Assembly (NCBI RefSeq): GCF_013337285.1
Contig: NZ_SUPW01000009.1
Span: 124,001 to 188,000, forward strand
DNA from: Agrobacterium tumefaciens
GTDB lineage: Bacteria; Pseudomonadota; Alphaproteobacteria; Rhizobiales; Rhizobiaceae
Direction of reading: 5' to 3'
DNA length: 64,000 nt
The notes under the pieces are model-generated. The model worked only from the letters and a program-made list of their open reading frames with translations, was not told where the DNA came from and searched no databases. The position numbers were made by a program, and so were the translations under genes. This document shows positions 44,825 through 54,401 of this stretch, piece after piece (position 1 is the stretch's first letter; every line of letters starts with the position of its first letter).

Positions 44825-46096
44825 TTATTCCGCGACGGGCAAACCCGTGGCCGTTTCGATCTGCTTGGCCGCATCATCCAGCGCCGCTTTCGCATCCGGA
44901 TACCCGCCTGCGAAATATTTCGTCTGCGTCGCCTTGTAGATCGCATCCGCATCCGACTGGAACGCCGTGCCACGGCTCGGCACGATCTTCGGCAGGGTCG
45001 CCAGAATATCGCTCCACACCGCCTGCCCGCCCCAATAGGGCTGCTTTTCTTTCACGAAAGGATCATCGATGGCGGAAAGCAGCGATGGAACGAGGCCGAA
45101 GGATTTCAGCATCGTCACCTGTCCCTCATTGGTGGTGAGCGCGTAATCGATATATTTCCACGCCGCTTCCTTGTGCTCGGACGTCGAGCTGATCGCCAGT
45201 GACGAGCCGCCGAGATTGGCCGCATGCGGACCATCGGGCGTCAGGCTCGGCATGAGATACACGCCCCACTTACCGGATAGATCGGGAGAACCGGAGCGAA
45301 CCGTGCCTTCATACCAGGCGCCATACATCTGACTTGCGGCCTTGCCGGCCGTATTGGCCTGAATTTTCTCATCCCAGATCGCGGCCGTGATGATGCCCGC
45401 GTCCTTCATTTCCTTGACCTTTTCAAGGGTCGTGACACAGGCGGGCTTGTTAATGGTGATGTTCTGGCCATCGGTCGAAAAGTAACCGCATCCCTGCTCA
45501 TTGGCGATCATGCGAAACCATTCGCTGTCGCCGTTGAAATCAGCCTGCGCCATGACGGTGCCGGGATTGGCGGCCATGACCTTCTTGCCGGCGGCGATGA
45601 AATCATCCCAGCTTTTGATGGTTGCCGGATCGACACCTGCCTTCTCATAGAAGTCGCGGCGATAAAACACTGCCACTGGACCCGAGTCCCACGGAACGGC
45701 GTAGGCGGTGCCGTCAACCTCCAGCTCCGTGCGCTTGAAATCCGGAAAAAGCGCCTGTTTCTCAGGCGTGTAGCCAAGCTCGGTCAGATTGGCGAAACAA
45801 TCGGGAAAACGGCTCCAGAACAGCTCCGCCTCAAAATTCTCGACGGTGACTATGTCAGGAAGACCATCGCCACCGGCCGCACAAGCTGCCAGCGTCTTGT
45901 CAAAAACCTGATTGTTTCCAAGGTCTTCAACGACGATCTTGATGTCAGGATTCTGTTTGTTGAAGCCTTCCACCGTGGATTTCAGCGCCGAAGCCGCGAC
46001 ATTCCAGCTCCAGATGGTGACGGTTTCTGTTTGCGCAAAAGCCGGGGCTGCAAGCAGCACCAGAGCCGTAGACGCGCCAAGAAATTTAAAGCACAT
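44825..46096 (-). CDS. Sugar ABC transporter solute-binding protein
   Basis: Family 1 extracellular solute-binding protein, 423 aa, with a Sec signal peptide ending at APAFA/QTE near residue 22. The mature start VTIWSWNVAASALKSTVEGFNKQNPDIKIVVED and the TAYAVPWDSGPVAVFYRRD strand are typical. It heads the operon with two permeases, the ATPase and the fusion oxidoreductase, and is divergent from an AraC-type regulator 92 nt away. Ligand unknown. Confidence 0.92.
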   Translation of the reverse strand: MCFKFLGASTALVLLAAPAFAQTETVTIWSWNVAASALKSTVEGFNKQNPDIKIVVEDLGNNQVFDKTLAACAAGGDGLPDIVTVENFEAELFWSRFPDCFANLTELGYTPEKQALFPDFKRTELEVDGTAYAVPWDSGPVAVFYRRDFYEKAGVDPATIKSWDDFIAAGKKVMAANPGTVMAQADFNGDSEWFRMIANEQGCGYFSTDGQNITINKPACVTTLEKVKEMKDAGIITAAIWDEKIQANTAGKAASQMYGAWYEGTVRSGSPDLSGKWGVYLMPSLTPDGPHAANLGGSSLAISSTSEHKEAAWKYIDYALTTNEGQVTMLKSFGLVPSLLSAIDDPFVKEKQPYWGGQAVWSDILATLPKIVPSRGTAFQSDADAIYKATQTKYFAGGYPDAKAALDDAAKQIETATGLPVAE

Positions 46097-46188
46097 TGAA
46101 AACCTCCCTTTTTCAATTGCCGTTCTTTAGCGAACATGGGCACATTAGCGGCGGCAGGAAATCTGTCTCGTAAAAAGGGAACATCGAT

Positions 46189-47079
46189 TTGGCGGAAAGT
46201 AAGATTGCCGAAAGAGCCTTCTATCAGCCGGGTGCAAGCAGCATCGAAGGCATGCCGACGACGCTGCAGCTTTTTCACAATCATCCGCCCATCATGCTCC
46301 GGCCCCACTGGCACGCGCAGGTGGAGGTGAATTACGTGATGTCGGGGTCGGTGCATTACCGCATGGGCGATCACGACCTGACGCTCAATGCCGGGCAGAT
46401 GTGCATCTTCTGGGGCGGACAACCGCACCAGATGGATCGCTCTTCCGACGATTCCTTTTATACCGGCGCGCACCTGCCGCTGGTGCATTTCTTCCGCATG
46501 CGCCTGCCCGCCGCCGTCTCCGGCATGTTGATGGGTGGTGCGACGATGGTGAGCGGTGAGACGGACCGGGCCGACGCGGAAAATTTCGGCCGCTGGTTCC
46601 GTTACGTCACTTCGGGCGATCCGGCCAAAGCCCAGCACGCCGTGGAGGAATTGCTGCTCAGGGTCGAGCGCATGTTCCTTGAGCCCTATTCCATCATCTC
46701 TGCCGCCGTGAATGGCAAACGGGAGAGCGATGACGAAGGCATGGCGCCCTCCATCGGCGTGGTGCGCATGTGCGATTTCATCGCCGCCAATTTCCTCGAC
46801 GACATCGACGCGACCGAGATCGCCCGCGCCGCCTCGCTGCATCCGAAATATGCGATGAACCTGTTTCGCAAATCCACCGGCATGACGCTGATCAAATATC
46901 TGACCCTGCTCAGGCTTTCCCGCGCGCAGGCGATGCTGATGACCGGCAAGGACAATATATTGCAGATCGCCATGGAAAGCGGCTTCGGCTCCGTCAGCGC
47001 CTTCAACAAGGCGTTCCGCCAGATATCAGGCATGTCGCCCTCCGATTTCCGCCGCGACATGCGCGCGACGGCGGCTTAA
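46189..47079 (+). CDS. AraC-family regulator of the adjacent ABC operon
   Basis: Probable sugar-responsive activator, 296 aa. The N-terminal cupin-like domain includes RPHWHAQVEVNYVMSGSVHYRMGDHDLTLNAGQMCIFWGGQPHQ, and the C-terminal ~100 residues carry two HTHs (IDATEIARAASLHPKYAMNLFRKSTGMTLIKYL; ILQIAMESGFGSVSAFNKAFRQISGMSPSDFRR). Translation appears to start at TTG, with AAGGGA 8 nt upstream; no ATG precedes the conserved region in frame. It is divergent from the SBP gene. Confidence 0.88.
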   Translation: MAESKIAERAFYQPGASSIEGMPTTLQLFHNHPPIMLRPHWHAQVEVNYVMSGSVHYRMGDHDLTLNAGQMCIFWGGQPHQMDRSSDDSFYTGAHLPLVHFFRMRLPAAVSGMLMGGATMVSGETDRADAENFGRWFRYVTSGDPAKAQHAVEELLLRVERMFLEPYSIISAAVNGKRESDDEGMAPSIGVVRMCDFIAANFLDDIDATEIARAASLHPKYAMNLFRKSTGMTLIKYLTLLRLSRAQAMLMTGKDNILQIAMESGFGSVSAFNKAFRQISGMSPSDFRRDMRATAA

Positions 47080-47930
47080 TCGTCCAAGTCTTCACGATCG
47101 GAGAAAGCAGCACTACGCTGCCGCGCCGCCTGACGATAGGCCCGGGGCGAACTGCCCAGCATCCGCCGGAACATGGTGGTGAAGGCGGGTATGTTTTCAT
47201 AACCGGCATCGAGCGCGACATTGGTGACCGCCTCTCCCGCTGCAAGCCGGGGCAAGGAGGCAAAAATGCAGGCCTGCTGCCGCCATGTGACGAAGCTCAC
47301 TCCCAGCTCTTTGCGAAACAGCCGGGTAAACGAGCGCCGGCTGATGCCCATGGCCGCCGCCCAGTCGTCAATCTCCACCCGCGCCACAGGCTTTTTCAGG
47401 AAATCGCGGCAGAGGGTGGCCAGACGCTGGTTATCGGGAAACGGCAATCCGAGTGGCCGTTCAGGCAAGCGATTGACTTCATCAAGCAAAAGCGCCCGCA
47501 CCAGACCCTGCCTGTGGAAAGCGGCTGGCTGGTGTTCTTCGCCCAGCAGCTCCGAGATCAGGCTGGAGGCGAGATCGGTTATTTCAACGACCCGTGGAGC
47601 CTCGGCCTGGAACAGATCGGGATGGACGTAGATCGAGTGCATCTCCACCGTGGAGATGATCTCGGCCTCATGTTGCAGCCCGGCGGGAATGAGCAGCCCG
47701 TGGCCGGGCGGTATCATCCAGCGCCCATCCGCAGTGCTGACCAGCACGACACCCTGACGGGCACACCATATCTGCACCCGGCTATGGCTGTGCGGCGGCG
47801 TCCGGTGTCCCGTGGGGTAAACACGGTGAAGCGCCAGCACCGGTTCATTGGTGCCGTCGATCAATTTCAGGCTGCGCTCATGCTCCTCCAGGCTCACACC
47901 CAGGGGCTGCCGCGATTTGATTTTTGCCAT
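47076..47930 (-). CDS. AraC-family regulator (NimR-like)
   Basis: 284-aa regulator with an N-terminal cupin (YPTGHRTPPHSHSRVQIWCARQGVVLV, MIPPGHGLLIPAGLQHE) and a C-terminal AraC domain (VEIDDWAAAMGISRRSFTRLFRKELGVSFVTWRQQ, ALDAGYENIPAFTTMFRRMLGSSPRAYR). The short cupin type resembles NimR, which controls a neighbouring efflux gene. It is divergent from the MFS pump and its stop overlaps that of the other AraC gene. The ATG is used; a GTG 9 nt upstream is possible. Confidence 0.88.
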   Translation of the reverse strand: MAKIKSRQPLGVSLEEHERSLKLIDGTNEPVLALHRVYPTGHRTPPHSHSRVQIWCARQGVVLVSTADGRWMIPPGHGLLIPAGLQHEAEIISTVEMHSIYVHPDLFQAEAPRVVEITDLASSLISELLGEEHQPAAFHRQGLVRALLLDEVNRLPERPLGLPFPDNQRLATLCRDFLKKPVARVEIDDWAAAMGISRRSFTRLFRKELGVSFVTWRQQACIFASLPRLAAGEAVTNVALDAGYENIPAFTTMFRRMLGSSPRAYRQAARQRSAAFSDREDLDD

Positions 47931-48053
47931 TTGGCCCACTCACAAAGAAAATCGTCCAGAACACAAATGCAGGCCAGAAACAATATGAATAAAAGCGGGA
48001 AGAAATAAAGACATGTTTCCCGTCTTCCGCCGGGAACCCAAGAGGACTACATC

Positions 48054-49262
48054 ATGGCCACCGTCACCAGCGCCAGCGCCGGCAACAGCTTTAACCCGCA
48101 ACGCACGGCGTTTTCGATCATCGCAGCCGCCAGCTTCTGCCACATGCTGAACGACATCATGCAATCGCTGCTGACGTCGCTTTATCCGCTGCTGAAAGCC
48201 AATTACGCGCTCGATTTCATGCAGATCGGCCTCCTCACCTTCGCCTTTCAGGTTACCGCCTCGCTGCTGCAGCCGGTCGTCGGCATGGTGACGGATCGCT
48301 GGCCCATGCCGTTCTCCCTGCCGGTCGCCATGCTTTCCACCTGCGCCGGCCTCATCACGCTCGCCTTCGCCCACAGTTTCGAGGTTCTCGTCATCGGCGC
48401 CTGCCTCATCGGCGTCGGCTCGGCAATCTTCCATCCGGAAGCCTCCCGCGTTGCCCGCCTCGCATCCGGCGGCCGTCATGGTCTGGCGCAATCCTTCTTC
48501 CAGGTTGGCGGCAATACCGGCACGGCGATCGGCCCGCTGCTCGCCGCCTTCATCGTCATCCCGCTCGGCCAGTCCAGCCTCAGCTGGTTTTCGCTGATCG
48601 CCCTCGTCGGTTTTGGCGTCCTGTCCTGGGTCGGCGTCTGGTACACCCGCCACCGGCGCGCGAATGTCGGCAAGGCCCCGGCCAGCCGCACCCTGCCGCT
48701 CGCACGCGGCACCGTGATGATGACGCTGGCCGTGCTGGTGGTTCTGACCGCGACCAAAAACGCCTATCTCGCCAGCCTTTCCAGCTATTTCACCTTCTAC
48801 ACCATCGAGAAGTTCGGCCTTGGCGTACAGGATGCGCAGGTTCTGCTGTTCCTCTTCCTCGGTGCTTCGGCGCTCGGCGTATTCTTCGGCGGCCCGATCG
48901 GCGACCGGTTCGGTTCACGCGTCGTCATCTGGTTCTCGATCCTCGGCGTCATCCCCTTCGCGCTGATGCTGCCCTATGCAAACCTGTTCTGGACGGCCAT
49001 TCTCGTCGTCGTCATCGGCTTCGTGTTCTCCTCCGCCTTCTCGGCCATCGTCGTGTTCGCGCAGGAGCTGGTGCCGGGTCGTGTGGGTCTCATCGCCGGC
49101 ATGTTCTTCGGTTTCGCCTTCGGTTTCGGCGGCATCGGGGCTGCGGTTCTCGGCGTCTATGCGGATAAGGAAGGCATCGAATTCGTCTACCGCATCTGCT
49201 CCTACATGCCGCTGCTCGGCCTGTTGACGGTGCTTTTGCCAAAACTGCCAAGCCACCGCTAA
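48054..49262 (+). CDS. MFS transporter, fosmidomycin-resistance family
   Basis: Twelve-span inner-membrane exporter, 402 aa, related to Fsr. Motifs include CHMLNDIMQSLLTSLYPLLK in span 1, QPVVGMVTDRWPMP in the first cytoplasmic loop (motif A-like), GVGSAIFHPEASRVARLASGGRHGLAQSFFQVGGNTG and GGPIGDRFGSR. It may expel a toxic compound or metabolite. AAGAGG precedes the ATG. Divergent from an AraC-type gene that probably controls it, and followed by a strong hairpin. Confidence 0.9.
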   Translation: MATVTSASAGNSFNPQRTAFSIIAAASFCHMLNDIMQSLLTSLYPLLKANYALDFMQIGLLTFAFQVTASLLQPVVGMVTDRWPMPFSLPVAMLSTCAGLITLAFAHSFEVLVIGACLIGVGSAIFHPEASRVARLASGGRHGLAQSFFQVGGNTGTAIGPLLAAFIVIPLGQSSLSWFSLIALVGFGVLSWVGVWYTRHRRANVGKAPASRTLPLARGTVMMTLAVLVVLTATKNAYLASLSSYFTFYTIEKFGLGVQDAQVLLFLFLGASALGVFFGGPIGDRFGSRVVIWFSILGVIPFALMLPYANLFWTAILVVVIGFVFSSAFSAIVVFAQELVPGRVGLIAGMFFGFAFGFGGIGAAVLGVYADKEGIEFVYRICSYMPLLGLLTVLLPKLPSHR

Positions 49263-49289
49263 GAGCTTCGCGTTCAACGCTTTTCAACA

Positions 49290-49322
49290 CGGCGGTCACC
49301 TGTGATACTCAGGTGACCGCCG
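49290..49322 (+). terminator. Hairpin terminator after the MFS gene
   Basis: A perfect 13-bp stem, CGGCGGTCACCTG with CAGGTGACCGCCG, and a 7-nt loop. It lies 27 nt after the MFS stop and before the LysR gene. There is no strong T run, so it may terminate weakly or act with Rho. Confidence 0.65.
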
Positions 49323-49347
49323 TAATCCGTTGAGCAAAGCCCTATCC

Positions 49348-50244
49348 ATGCAAATCCCTATAAAATCGATCCTCGTTTTCCACGCCGCGGCAAGGGCGGG
49401 CAGCATTTCGCGGGCGGCGGAAGAGTTGAGCGTGACGCCATCGGCCGTTTCCCAGCAGATCCAGTTGCTGGAAGGCCAGCTCGGCACGACGCTTATGGCG
49501 CGCACTGGCCGCAAGGTGACGTTGACGGAAGCCGGTGAGCGCTATTTCTCGATGATCACCGCCCAGATCGAGCAGATATCAGACGCCACCGACAGCATTC
49601 GCGGCTTCCGTTCGGTCACGACGCTGACGATCCGGGCGACGCCCACCATTTCCAACAAATGGCTGTTGCCGCGCCTCGGCTCTTTTCTGGAGGAGCACCC
49701 CGAACTCGAAGTGCGCCTTGACGGCACCAATGAACCGACCGATTTTTCGCAGGAACTCGTCGATATCGAGCTTCGCCATGGCGATGGCCGCTGGCCGGGA
49801 CTGTTCGTGGAAGGGCTGGTGGAGGAGGAATTCCTGCCGGTCTGCTCACCAAACCATCCGGGTGCGGGCAAATTTCTGCCCGAAGACTTGCAGAACCAGC
49901 GGCTGATCCACTCGGTCAAGGCGCAGGCGCAATGGAACCACTGGTTTCCGCTGGCGGGCGTGACAGCCGAAAAGCGCTGGCGGCGCGTCCTGTTCGATCG
50001 CAGCCACATGGCCATCGACGCCGCCGTCCTCGGCATCGGCGTGGCGCTGGAAAGCACCTTGATGATGGAGCGGGAGCTGCAGGACAAAATGCTGGTCCCG
50101 GCCGTGACGGACGCGCCGCGTATCAAGCTCGTGACGCAATGGATCGTTTGCCCGCATTCCCATCTGCGGCAGAGAAAAGTGACGCTTTTTCTGGAGTGGA
50201 TGCGAAAACAACGCGACGAGTGGCAAACCCGTCGCGTTGTCTGA
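49348..50244 (+). CDS. LysR-family transcriptional regulator (GcvA-like)
   Basis: 298 aa. The N-terminal HTH is PIKSILVFHAAARAGSISRAAEELSVTPSAVSQQIQLLEGQLGTTLMART, followed by the co-inducer domain (LTIRATPTISNKWLLPRLGSFLEEHPELEVRL, VDIELRHGDGRWPGL) of the GcvA subgroup. The ATG chosen fits the family N-terminus; an in-frame TTG at 49330 would add six residues and take its ribosome site from the preceding hairpin. It converges with the TRAP operon 24 nt away, which is one possible target. Confidence 0.88.
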   Translation: MQIPIKSILVFHAAARAGSISRAAEELSVTPSAVSQQIQLLEGQLGTTLMARTGRKVTLTEAGERYFSMITAQIEQISDATDSIRGFRSVTTLTIRATPTISNKWLLPRLGSFLEEHPELEVRLDGTNEPTDFSQELVDIELRHGDGRWPGLFVEGLVEEEFLPVCSPNHPGAGKFLPEDLQNQRLIHSVKAQAQWNHWFPLAGVTAEKRWRRVLFDRSHMAIDAAVLGIGVALESTLMMERELQDKMLVPAVTDAPRIKLVTQWIVCPHSHLRQRKVTLFLEWMRKQRDEWQTRRVV

Positions 50245-50268
50245 TGTTTCAGGCAGTCCGGCTCCGCG

Positions 50269-51549
50269 TCAGTAAAGACCCATCAGCCTGATCGGCGCGA
50301 GTGTCAGATCCGGGAACAGCACAAGGGCGAGGATCGCGGCGACGAGGATGGACATCGGCGCAAGCGAGCCCTTGATCACATCCTCGATCGACATTTTCGC
50401 CACCTGCGCCACCGCAAACAGGCATACACCGACCGGAGGCGTGACAAGCCCGAGCGTCAGGGTGATGACCATGACGATCAGGAAGTGGATCGGATCGACC
50501 CCAAGCGAGACGGCCGGCGGCATGAGCACCGGGATCAGAATGAACATGGCGGCAATCGCATCCATGAACATGCCGACGACGATGAGGAACAGGAAGATCA
50601 GAACCATCGCCATGGTCGGCCCGGTGCTGATATGGCCAAGGAAAACCGCAACCTGCGCCGGCAGGCCGTCAAAGGTGAAAACCCAGGCCGCCAGTTTTGC
50701 CGTCGCTGCGATGAACAGGATCGAGCCGGATGTCCGCGCCGTTTCCATGAAGATGCCGAGCAGCGCCGAAAACGGGATCGTGCGGTAAAGTATGACGGCC
50801 AGAAACAGCGTGTAGACAACGGCAATGCCGGCCGCTTCCGTCGGCGTGAAATAGCCATCGACAATACCGATCAGCAGGATCACCGGCGTCAGCATCGGCA
50901 GGATGGCCGCAAGGCCGGTCGTCACCACACGCCGAACATTAAAAGGCGTGGGCGGATTGAAGCCGTTACGCACCGCATAGATGTGATTGTAGACCATGAA
51001 GACGAATGCGAGGAACAATCCCGGCACCAACCCTGCCACGAGCAGCGTTCCGATGGAGGCGTTTGCGACTGAGCCGGCGATAACGATAAGGATCGACGGC
51101 GGGATGATCGAGGAAAGCGTGGAAGTGCAGAGCGTCAGCCCTACGGCATATCCCTTCGGAAAACCGTGACGCTCCATGGCCTTGATCTCGATGGCGCCGA
51201 TCGAAGCGATATCGGCGACGGACGAACCGGAGACACCGCCGAAAATCACCGACGAGGCGACGTTGACGTGGCCGAGACCGCCGGGAAGCCAGCCGACAAT
51301 CGCCTCGGCAAAGTCAAACAGCCGTTCGGCGACCTTGCCCCGTTCCATCAGAACACCGACAAGAATGAAAAGCGGCACCGCCACCAGAAGGAATGAGTTC
51401 ATGCCCGAAAACATGGTTTGCGCCAGAAGGTCCATCGGCATCGATGTGTAAAGCGCGATGGAGGCGACGCTGGCCAGTCCGAGTGCGACGGCAAGCGGAA
51501 CGCCGAAGGCGCTCATGAGAAGGAAAAGTCCAAGCAGCGTCAGGCTCAT
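50269..51549 (-). CDS. dctM: TRAP transporter large permease
   Basis: Twelve-span membrane subunit of a TRAP importer driven by the ion gradient, 426 aa. Typical motifs are LLVAVPLFILVGVLMERGKVAERLFDFA, FGGVSGSSVADIASIGAIEIKAMERHGFPKGYAVG and PPSILIVIAG. The start overlaps the small-subunit stop as ATGA; longer in-frame readings enter that gene. It is last in a TRAP operon of P, Q and M subunits and imports an organic or sugar acid. Confidence 0.93.
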   Translation of the reverse strand: MSLTLLGLFLLMSAFGVPLAVALGLASVASIALYTSMPMDLLAQTMFSGMNSFLLVAVPLFILVGVLMERGKVAERLFDFAEAIVGWLPGGLGHVNVASSVIFGGVSGSSVADIASIGAIEIKAMERHGFPKGYAVGLTLCTSTLSSIIPPSILIVIAGSVANASIGTLLVAGLVPGLFLAFVFMVYNHIYAVRNGFNPPTPFNVRRVVTTGLAAILPMLTPVILLIGIVDGYFTPTEAAGIAVVYTLFLAVILYRTIPFSALLGIFMETARTSGSILFIAATAKLAAWVFTFDGLPAQVAVFLGHISTGPTMAMVLIFLFLIVVGMFMDAIAAMFILIPVLMPPAVSLGVDPIHFLIVMVITLTLGLVTPPVGVCLFAVAQVAKMSIEDVIKGSLAPMSILVAAILALVLFPDLTLAPIRLMGLY

Positions 51550-52094
51550 GGCCGTTTCTCCATATTTCCAGCGACCAGATCGGCATCGGCCAGAGGCTGC
51601 AGGCCTTCCGGCAGCTCGATGCGATCGCGATGCTGGCGCAGGGATTCCACGATGGCGGCAATGCCGAGAGCCGCGCTGAGCGGAATGATGATGCCGATCA
51701 TCCACATGGGCGTGGCAAGCGTCGCGGCGGCTTCATTCATCACATATTGCTGGCGCACCAGTGTCCAGCCCGTCCAGATCATCAGGCCGAAAAAGACGAC
51801 CGACGACAGAACGTAGATGGGCAGCGCGAGACGCCGCACAAAGGCGGGCATCAGGGCGATGAACACCGTTACCCGCGCCATGTCGGCGGTGCGGAAGCTG
51901 CCCGCCACACCCAGGAACACCATCCATATGAAAAGATATCGTGTCGCTTCCTCGGTCCAGGAAACCGGGGTTCCCCACATACGGGTCGACACCTGCAAAA
52001 GCACGACGGCCAGAACCCCGATAGCGGCCAGACCGGCCAGCACGTCGGTCGCCAATCTGATGACCCTGCCGAAAAATGATGACGTTTCGTCCAT
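51546..52094 (-). CDS. dctQ: TRAP transporter small permease
   Basis: Four-span membrane subunit, 182 aa, that joins the large permease. Conserved features are VSWTEEATRYLFIWMVFLGVAGSFRTADMARVTVF, the DctQ hallmark. The ATG behind GGGAGGA is used; upstream in-frame codons are untranslated in appearance. It overlaps dctM by 4 nt. Confidence 0.92.
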   Translation of the reverse strand: MDETSSFFGRVIRLATDVLAGLAAIGVLAVVLLQVSTRMWGTPVSWTEEATRYLFIWMVFLGVAGSFRTADMARVTVFIALMPAFVRRLALPIYVLSSVVFFGLMIWTGWTLVRQQYVMNEAAATLATPMWMIGIIIPLSAALGIAAIVESLRQHRDRIELPEGLQPLADADLVAGNMEKRP

Positions 52095-52149
52095 AAATCT
52101 GTCCTCCCGACCGGACCGGCTGTGCGCCGGCCCGGAAGACCTGATTGCC

Positions 52150-53145
52150 TTATTTCTTGCCGACGGCGGCAATGGTCTTGTCAAAGAAAGCCTGATCCTT
52201 CACCAGCCCGGCAAAGACGGGATAAAGACCCTTCGAGACTTCCACGAACGCCTTCTGCTGCTCTGGCGTCAGGCGATTGACCTCCATGCCGTGTTTTTGC
52301 AGTTCGGCGATCGTCGTTTCCGCGCTCGAGGCGTCGTTTTGCACCTTCCACACCTCCGCTTCCTTCGCCGCCTCCTCGACGGCTGCCTTGTGCGCATCGC
52401 TGAGCGCATTGAACTTGGCGGGGCTGATGCCAAGAACCCAGCCGTCACCCATGTGGTTGGTGATCGAGACGTATTTCTGCACCTCGTAGAATTTTGCAGA
52501 CAGCGGCACGTTGATCGGGTTTTCCTGCCCGTCGACGACTTTCAGCTGCAGGGCATTATAGACCTCGGCAAAGGCGAGCGGCGTTGGTGCGGCGCCCATC
52601 TTCTTGAAGAATTCCACCCAGAGCGGATTGTTGGGAACGCGGAACTTCAAACCCTTGAGATCATCCGGCGAGGTTATCGGGCGCTTGGAATTGGTCATCT
52701 GGCGGAAGGGGCGCGGCCACAGATCCACCGCCTTGATGCCGATCTTTTCCAGCCCGGCAATCAGCTCCTTGCCCTGCTCACCTTCCAGATAGGTGCGAAG
52801 CTGTTCTTCATCGTCAAAAAGATAGGGAATGGAAATCGCCGAAAAACGCGGGTCGAAATTCGCATAAAGCGATGTCGCCAAAAGCAGCATGTCGAGCGAT
52901 CCGCCCGCCAGCTGTTTGACGGCGCCCGATGGATCACCGCCATACAGCGAACCGTTCGGGAAGACCTTGACGGTGACTTCGCCATTCGTTTTTGCCGACA
53001 CCAGCTCCGCGAACTTGTTGGCAGCCAGCGTAATTTCGGAATTGTCCGGATCCGGCGTCGAAAGTGTCAGCGTTTCCGCCTGAGCAATCGATGCGACCAG
53101 CATGGTGGCGGCGAGAGCCAGCCCGTAAAGTTTTGAAATTTTCAT
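52150..53145 (-). CDS. dctP: TRAP transporter solute-binding protein
   Basis: Periplasmic DctP-family binding protein, 331 aa, with a Sec signal ending at AQA/ET near residue 23. The FRVPNNPLWVEFFKKMGAAPTPLAFAEVYNALQLKVVDGQENP segment carries the arginine that contacts the ligand carboxylate and the E-V-Y-x-A-L-Q motif of the family. Ligand is therefore a carboxylic acid, probably a sugar acid. It precedes the Q and M genes and follows the dehydrogenase gene by 21 nt. Confidence 0.92.
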   Translation of the reverse strand: MKISKLYGLALAATMLVASIAQAETLTLSTPDPDNSEITLAANKFAELVSAKTNGEVTVKVFPNGSLYGGDPSGAVKQLAGGSLDMLLLATSLYANFDPRFSAISIPYLFDDEEQLRTYLEGEQGKELIAGLEKIGIKAVDLWPRPFRQMTNSKRPITSPDDLKGLKFRVPNNPLWVEFFKKMGAAPTPLAFAEVYNALQLKVVDGQENPINVPLSAKFYEVQKYVSITNHMGDGWVLGISPAKFNALSDAHKAAVEEAAKEAEVWKVQNDASSAETTIAELQKHGMEVNRLTPEQQKAFVEVSKGLYPVFAGLVKDQAFFDKTIAAVGKK

Positions 53146-53166
53146 GTGTTCCTCCCTTTGTTGTCT

Positions 53167-54069
53167 CTAGACTGTTTCGCGCGTTCCTCCGAACGCGTTT
53201 ATGCGTTTAATTTCAAGGATCACGCCGCTGTGATCAAGCTCGCCCGCACCATGCTCGACCATGGAGCGGAACAGCCGGTCAACCTCCTCGCCGACCGGTA
53301 ACTTCAGGCCACGGCTTTTGGCGAAAGCCAGCGCCGTGGACGTATCCTTCACCTGATATTTCGCCGGCCCGCCGGGGCGGAAATCGCCCTCCACCATGCG
53401 TTTGCCGTGCTGGCGGAAAACGGTGGAATCGGCAAAACCGCCAAGCAGAGCCTGCCGCACCTGCGCCGGGTCGGCTCCCCCTGCTTCAACCAGCGTCAAA
53501 GCTTCGGCAACGGCGCAGATTGTCGAGGCGACGATCAGCTGGTTGGCAAGCTTGGCCAATGAGCCGCAGCCCACCGGCCCAACATGGGTGACGCGGCCAA
53601 GGCAATTGAGGAGTGGCCGCAAGGCGTCCACATCCCGCTGCTCTCCGCCGGCCATGATCGCGAGCGTTCCCTCTATCGCCCCTTTTTCACCGCCGGAAAC
53701 CGGTGCGTCGACATAAGCGACGCCATGAGCTTTTGCCGCCTCCGCCTGTTCCCGTGCGCTGTCGACCGGGATGGAACTCATCACCAGCAGAATAGCACCG
53801 GGCTTCATGGTGGAAACGACACCCGAGGCACCGAGCAGAACCTCGTCGCAGACCGGCCCGGAACTCAGCATGCAGATGACGACATCGGCTTCGGCCGCAG
53901 CTTCGGAAGCCGTGGCTGCCGGCTGCACGCCCTTTGCCGCCAGAACCGCAGCTTTTTCAGCGCTGCGGTTCCAAGCCTTGACGGAAAACCCGGCCTCCGC
54001 CAGACGCCCCGCCATGGGGGCGCCCATGATACCCGTTCCGATAACGGCGATCTGGCGAATGTCAGCCAT
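53167..54069 (-). CDS. Beta-hydroxyacid dehydrogenase (tartronate semialdehyde reductase/LtnD type)
   Basis: NAD(P)-dependent 3-hydroxyacid dehydrogenase family protein, 300 aa. Rossmann motif IAVIGTGIMGAPMA, substrate motif VDAPVSGGEKGA, and catalytic lysine in GSLAKLANQLIVAS are all intact. Members include 3-hydroxyisobutyrate dehydrogenase, GarR and L-threonate dehydrogenase, and the TRAP context favours a hydroxy-acid substrate. Two close ATG codons exist (54069 and 54078); neither has a strong ribosome site. Confidence 0.87.
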   Translation of the reverse strand: MADIRQIAVIGTGIMGAPMAGRLAEAGFSVKAWNRSAEKAAVLAAKGVQPAATASEAAAEADVVICMLSSGPVCDEVLLGASGVVSTMKPGAILLVMSSIPVDSAREQAEAAKAHGVAYVDAPVSGGEKGAIEGTLAIMAGGEQRDVDALRPLLNCLGRVTHVGPVGCGSLAKLANQLIVASTICAVAEALTLVEAGGADPAQVRQALLGGFADSTVFRQHGKRMVEGDFRPGGPAKYQVKDTSTALAFAKSRGLKLPVGEEVDRLFRSMVEHGAGELDHSGVILEIKRINAFGGTRETV

Positions 54070-54081
54070 CGTTTCCATCTT

Positions 54082-54384
54082 TCAGAGCCATTGCCGGTTT
54101 AAAAAGCGTACCGGCAGTTCTTCTTCGATGAGGGCGGGAAACGCCTCGCGGAACCGGTCGAGATGGGGTGTTTTCAGATGGTCGTCAAAAGCCTGGCGGC
54201 TGTCATAGACCTCATAGAACACCACATTGTTTCCCGTTTCCGGCCGTACCACGTCGAATTGCCGGCAACCCGGTTCGTCCTGAACCGAATGGGTGGCGTC
54301 ATCGCGCGCGGCGGCGAGAAAAGCGTCCATCGACCCGGGCTTCACCCGAAATTCCGCGATCACCACAAAAGCACCGTTCGACAT
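54082..54384 (-). CDS. ABM-superfamily monooxygenase-like protein
   Basis: 100-aa ferredoxin-like dimeric alpha+beta protein of the antibiotic biosynthesis monooxygenase/YgiN group (FVVIAEFRVKPGSMDAFLAAARDD, EPGCRQFDVVRPE, VVFYEVYDSRQAFDDHLKTPHL). Such proteins bind quinols or act as small isomerases. The start has GGAGA 7 nt upstream; an ATG 18 nt earlier overlaps the previous stop (TAATG). It sits between two dehydrogenases in the TRAP operon, so a metabolic role is likely. Confidence 0.83.
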   Translation of the reverse strand: MSNGAFVVIAEFRVKPGSMDAFLAAARDDATHSVQDEPGCRQFDVVRPETGNNVVFYEVYDSRQAFDDHLKTPHLDRFREAFPALIEEELPVRFLNRQWL

Positions 54385-54401
54385 TTCGGTTTCTCCGCCC
54401 A

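Noticed and set aside
48054-49262. MFS gene as a sugar importer for the nearby ABC locus
   Set aside because: Its motifs match the fosmidomycin-resistance exporter group, and it is paired with its own AraC gene rather than with catabolic genes.
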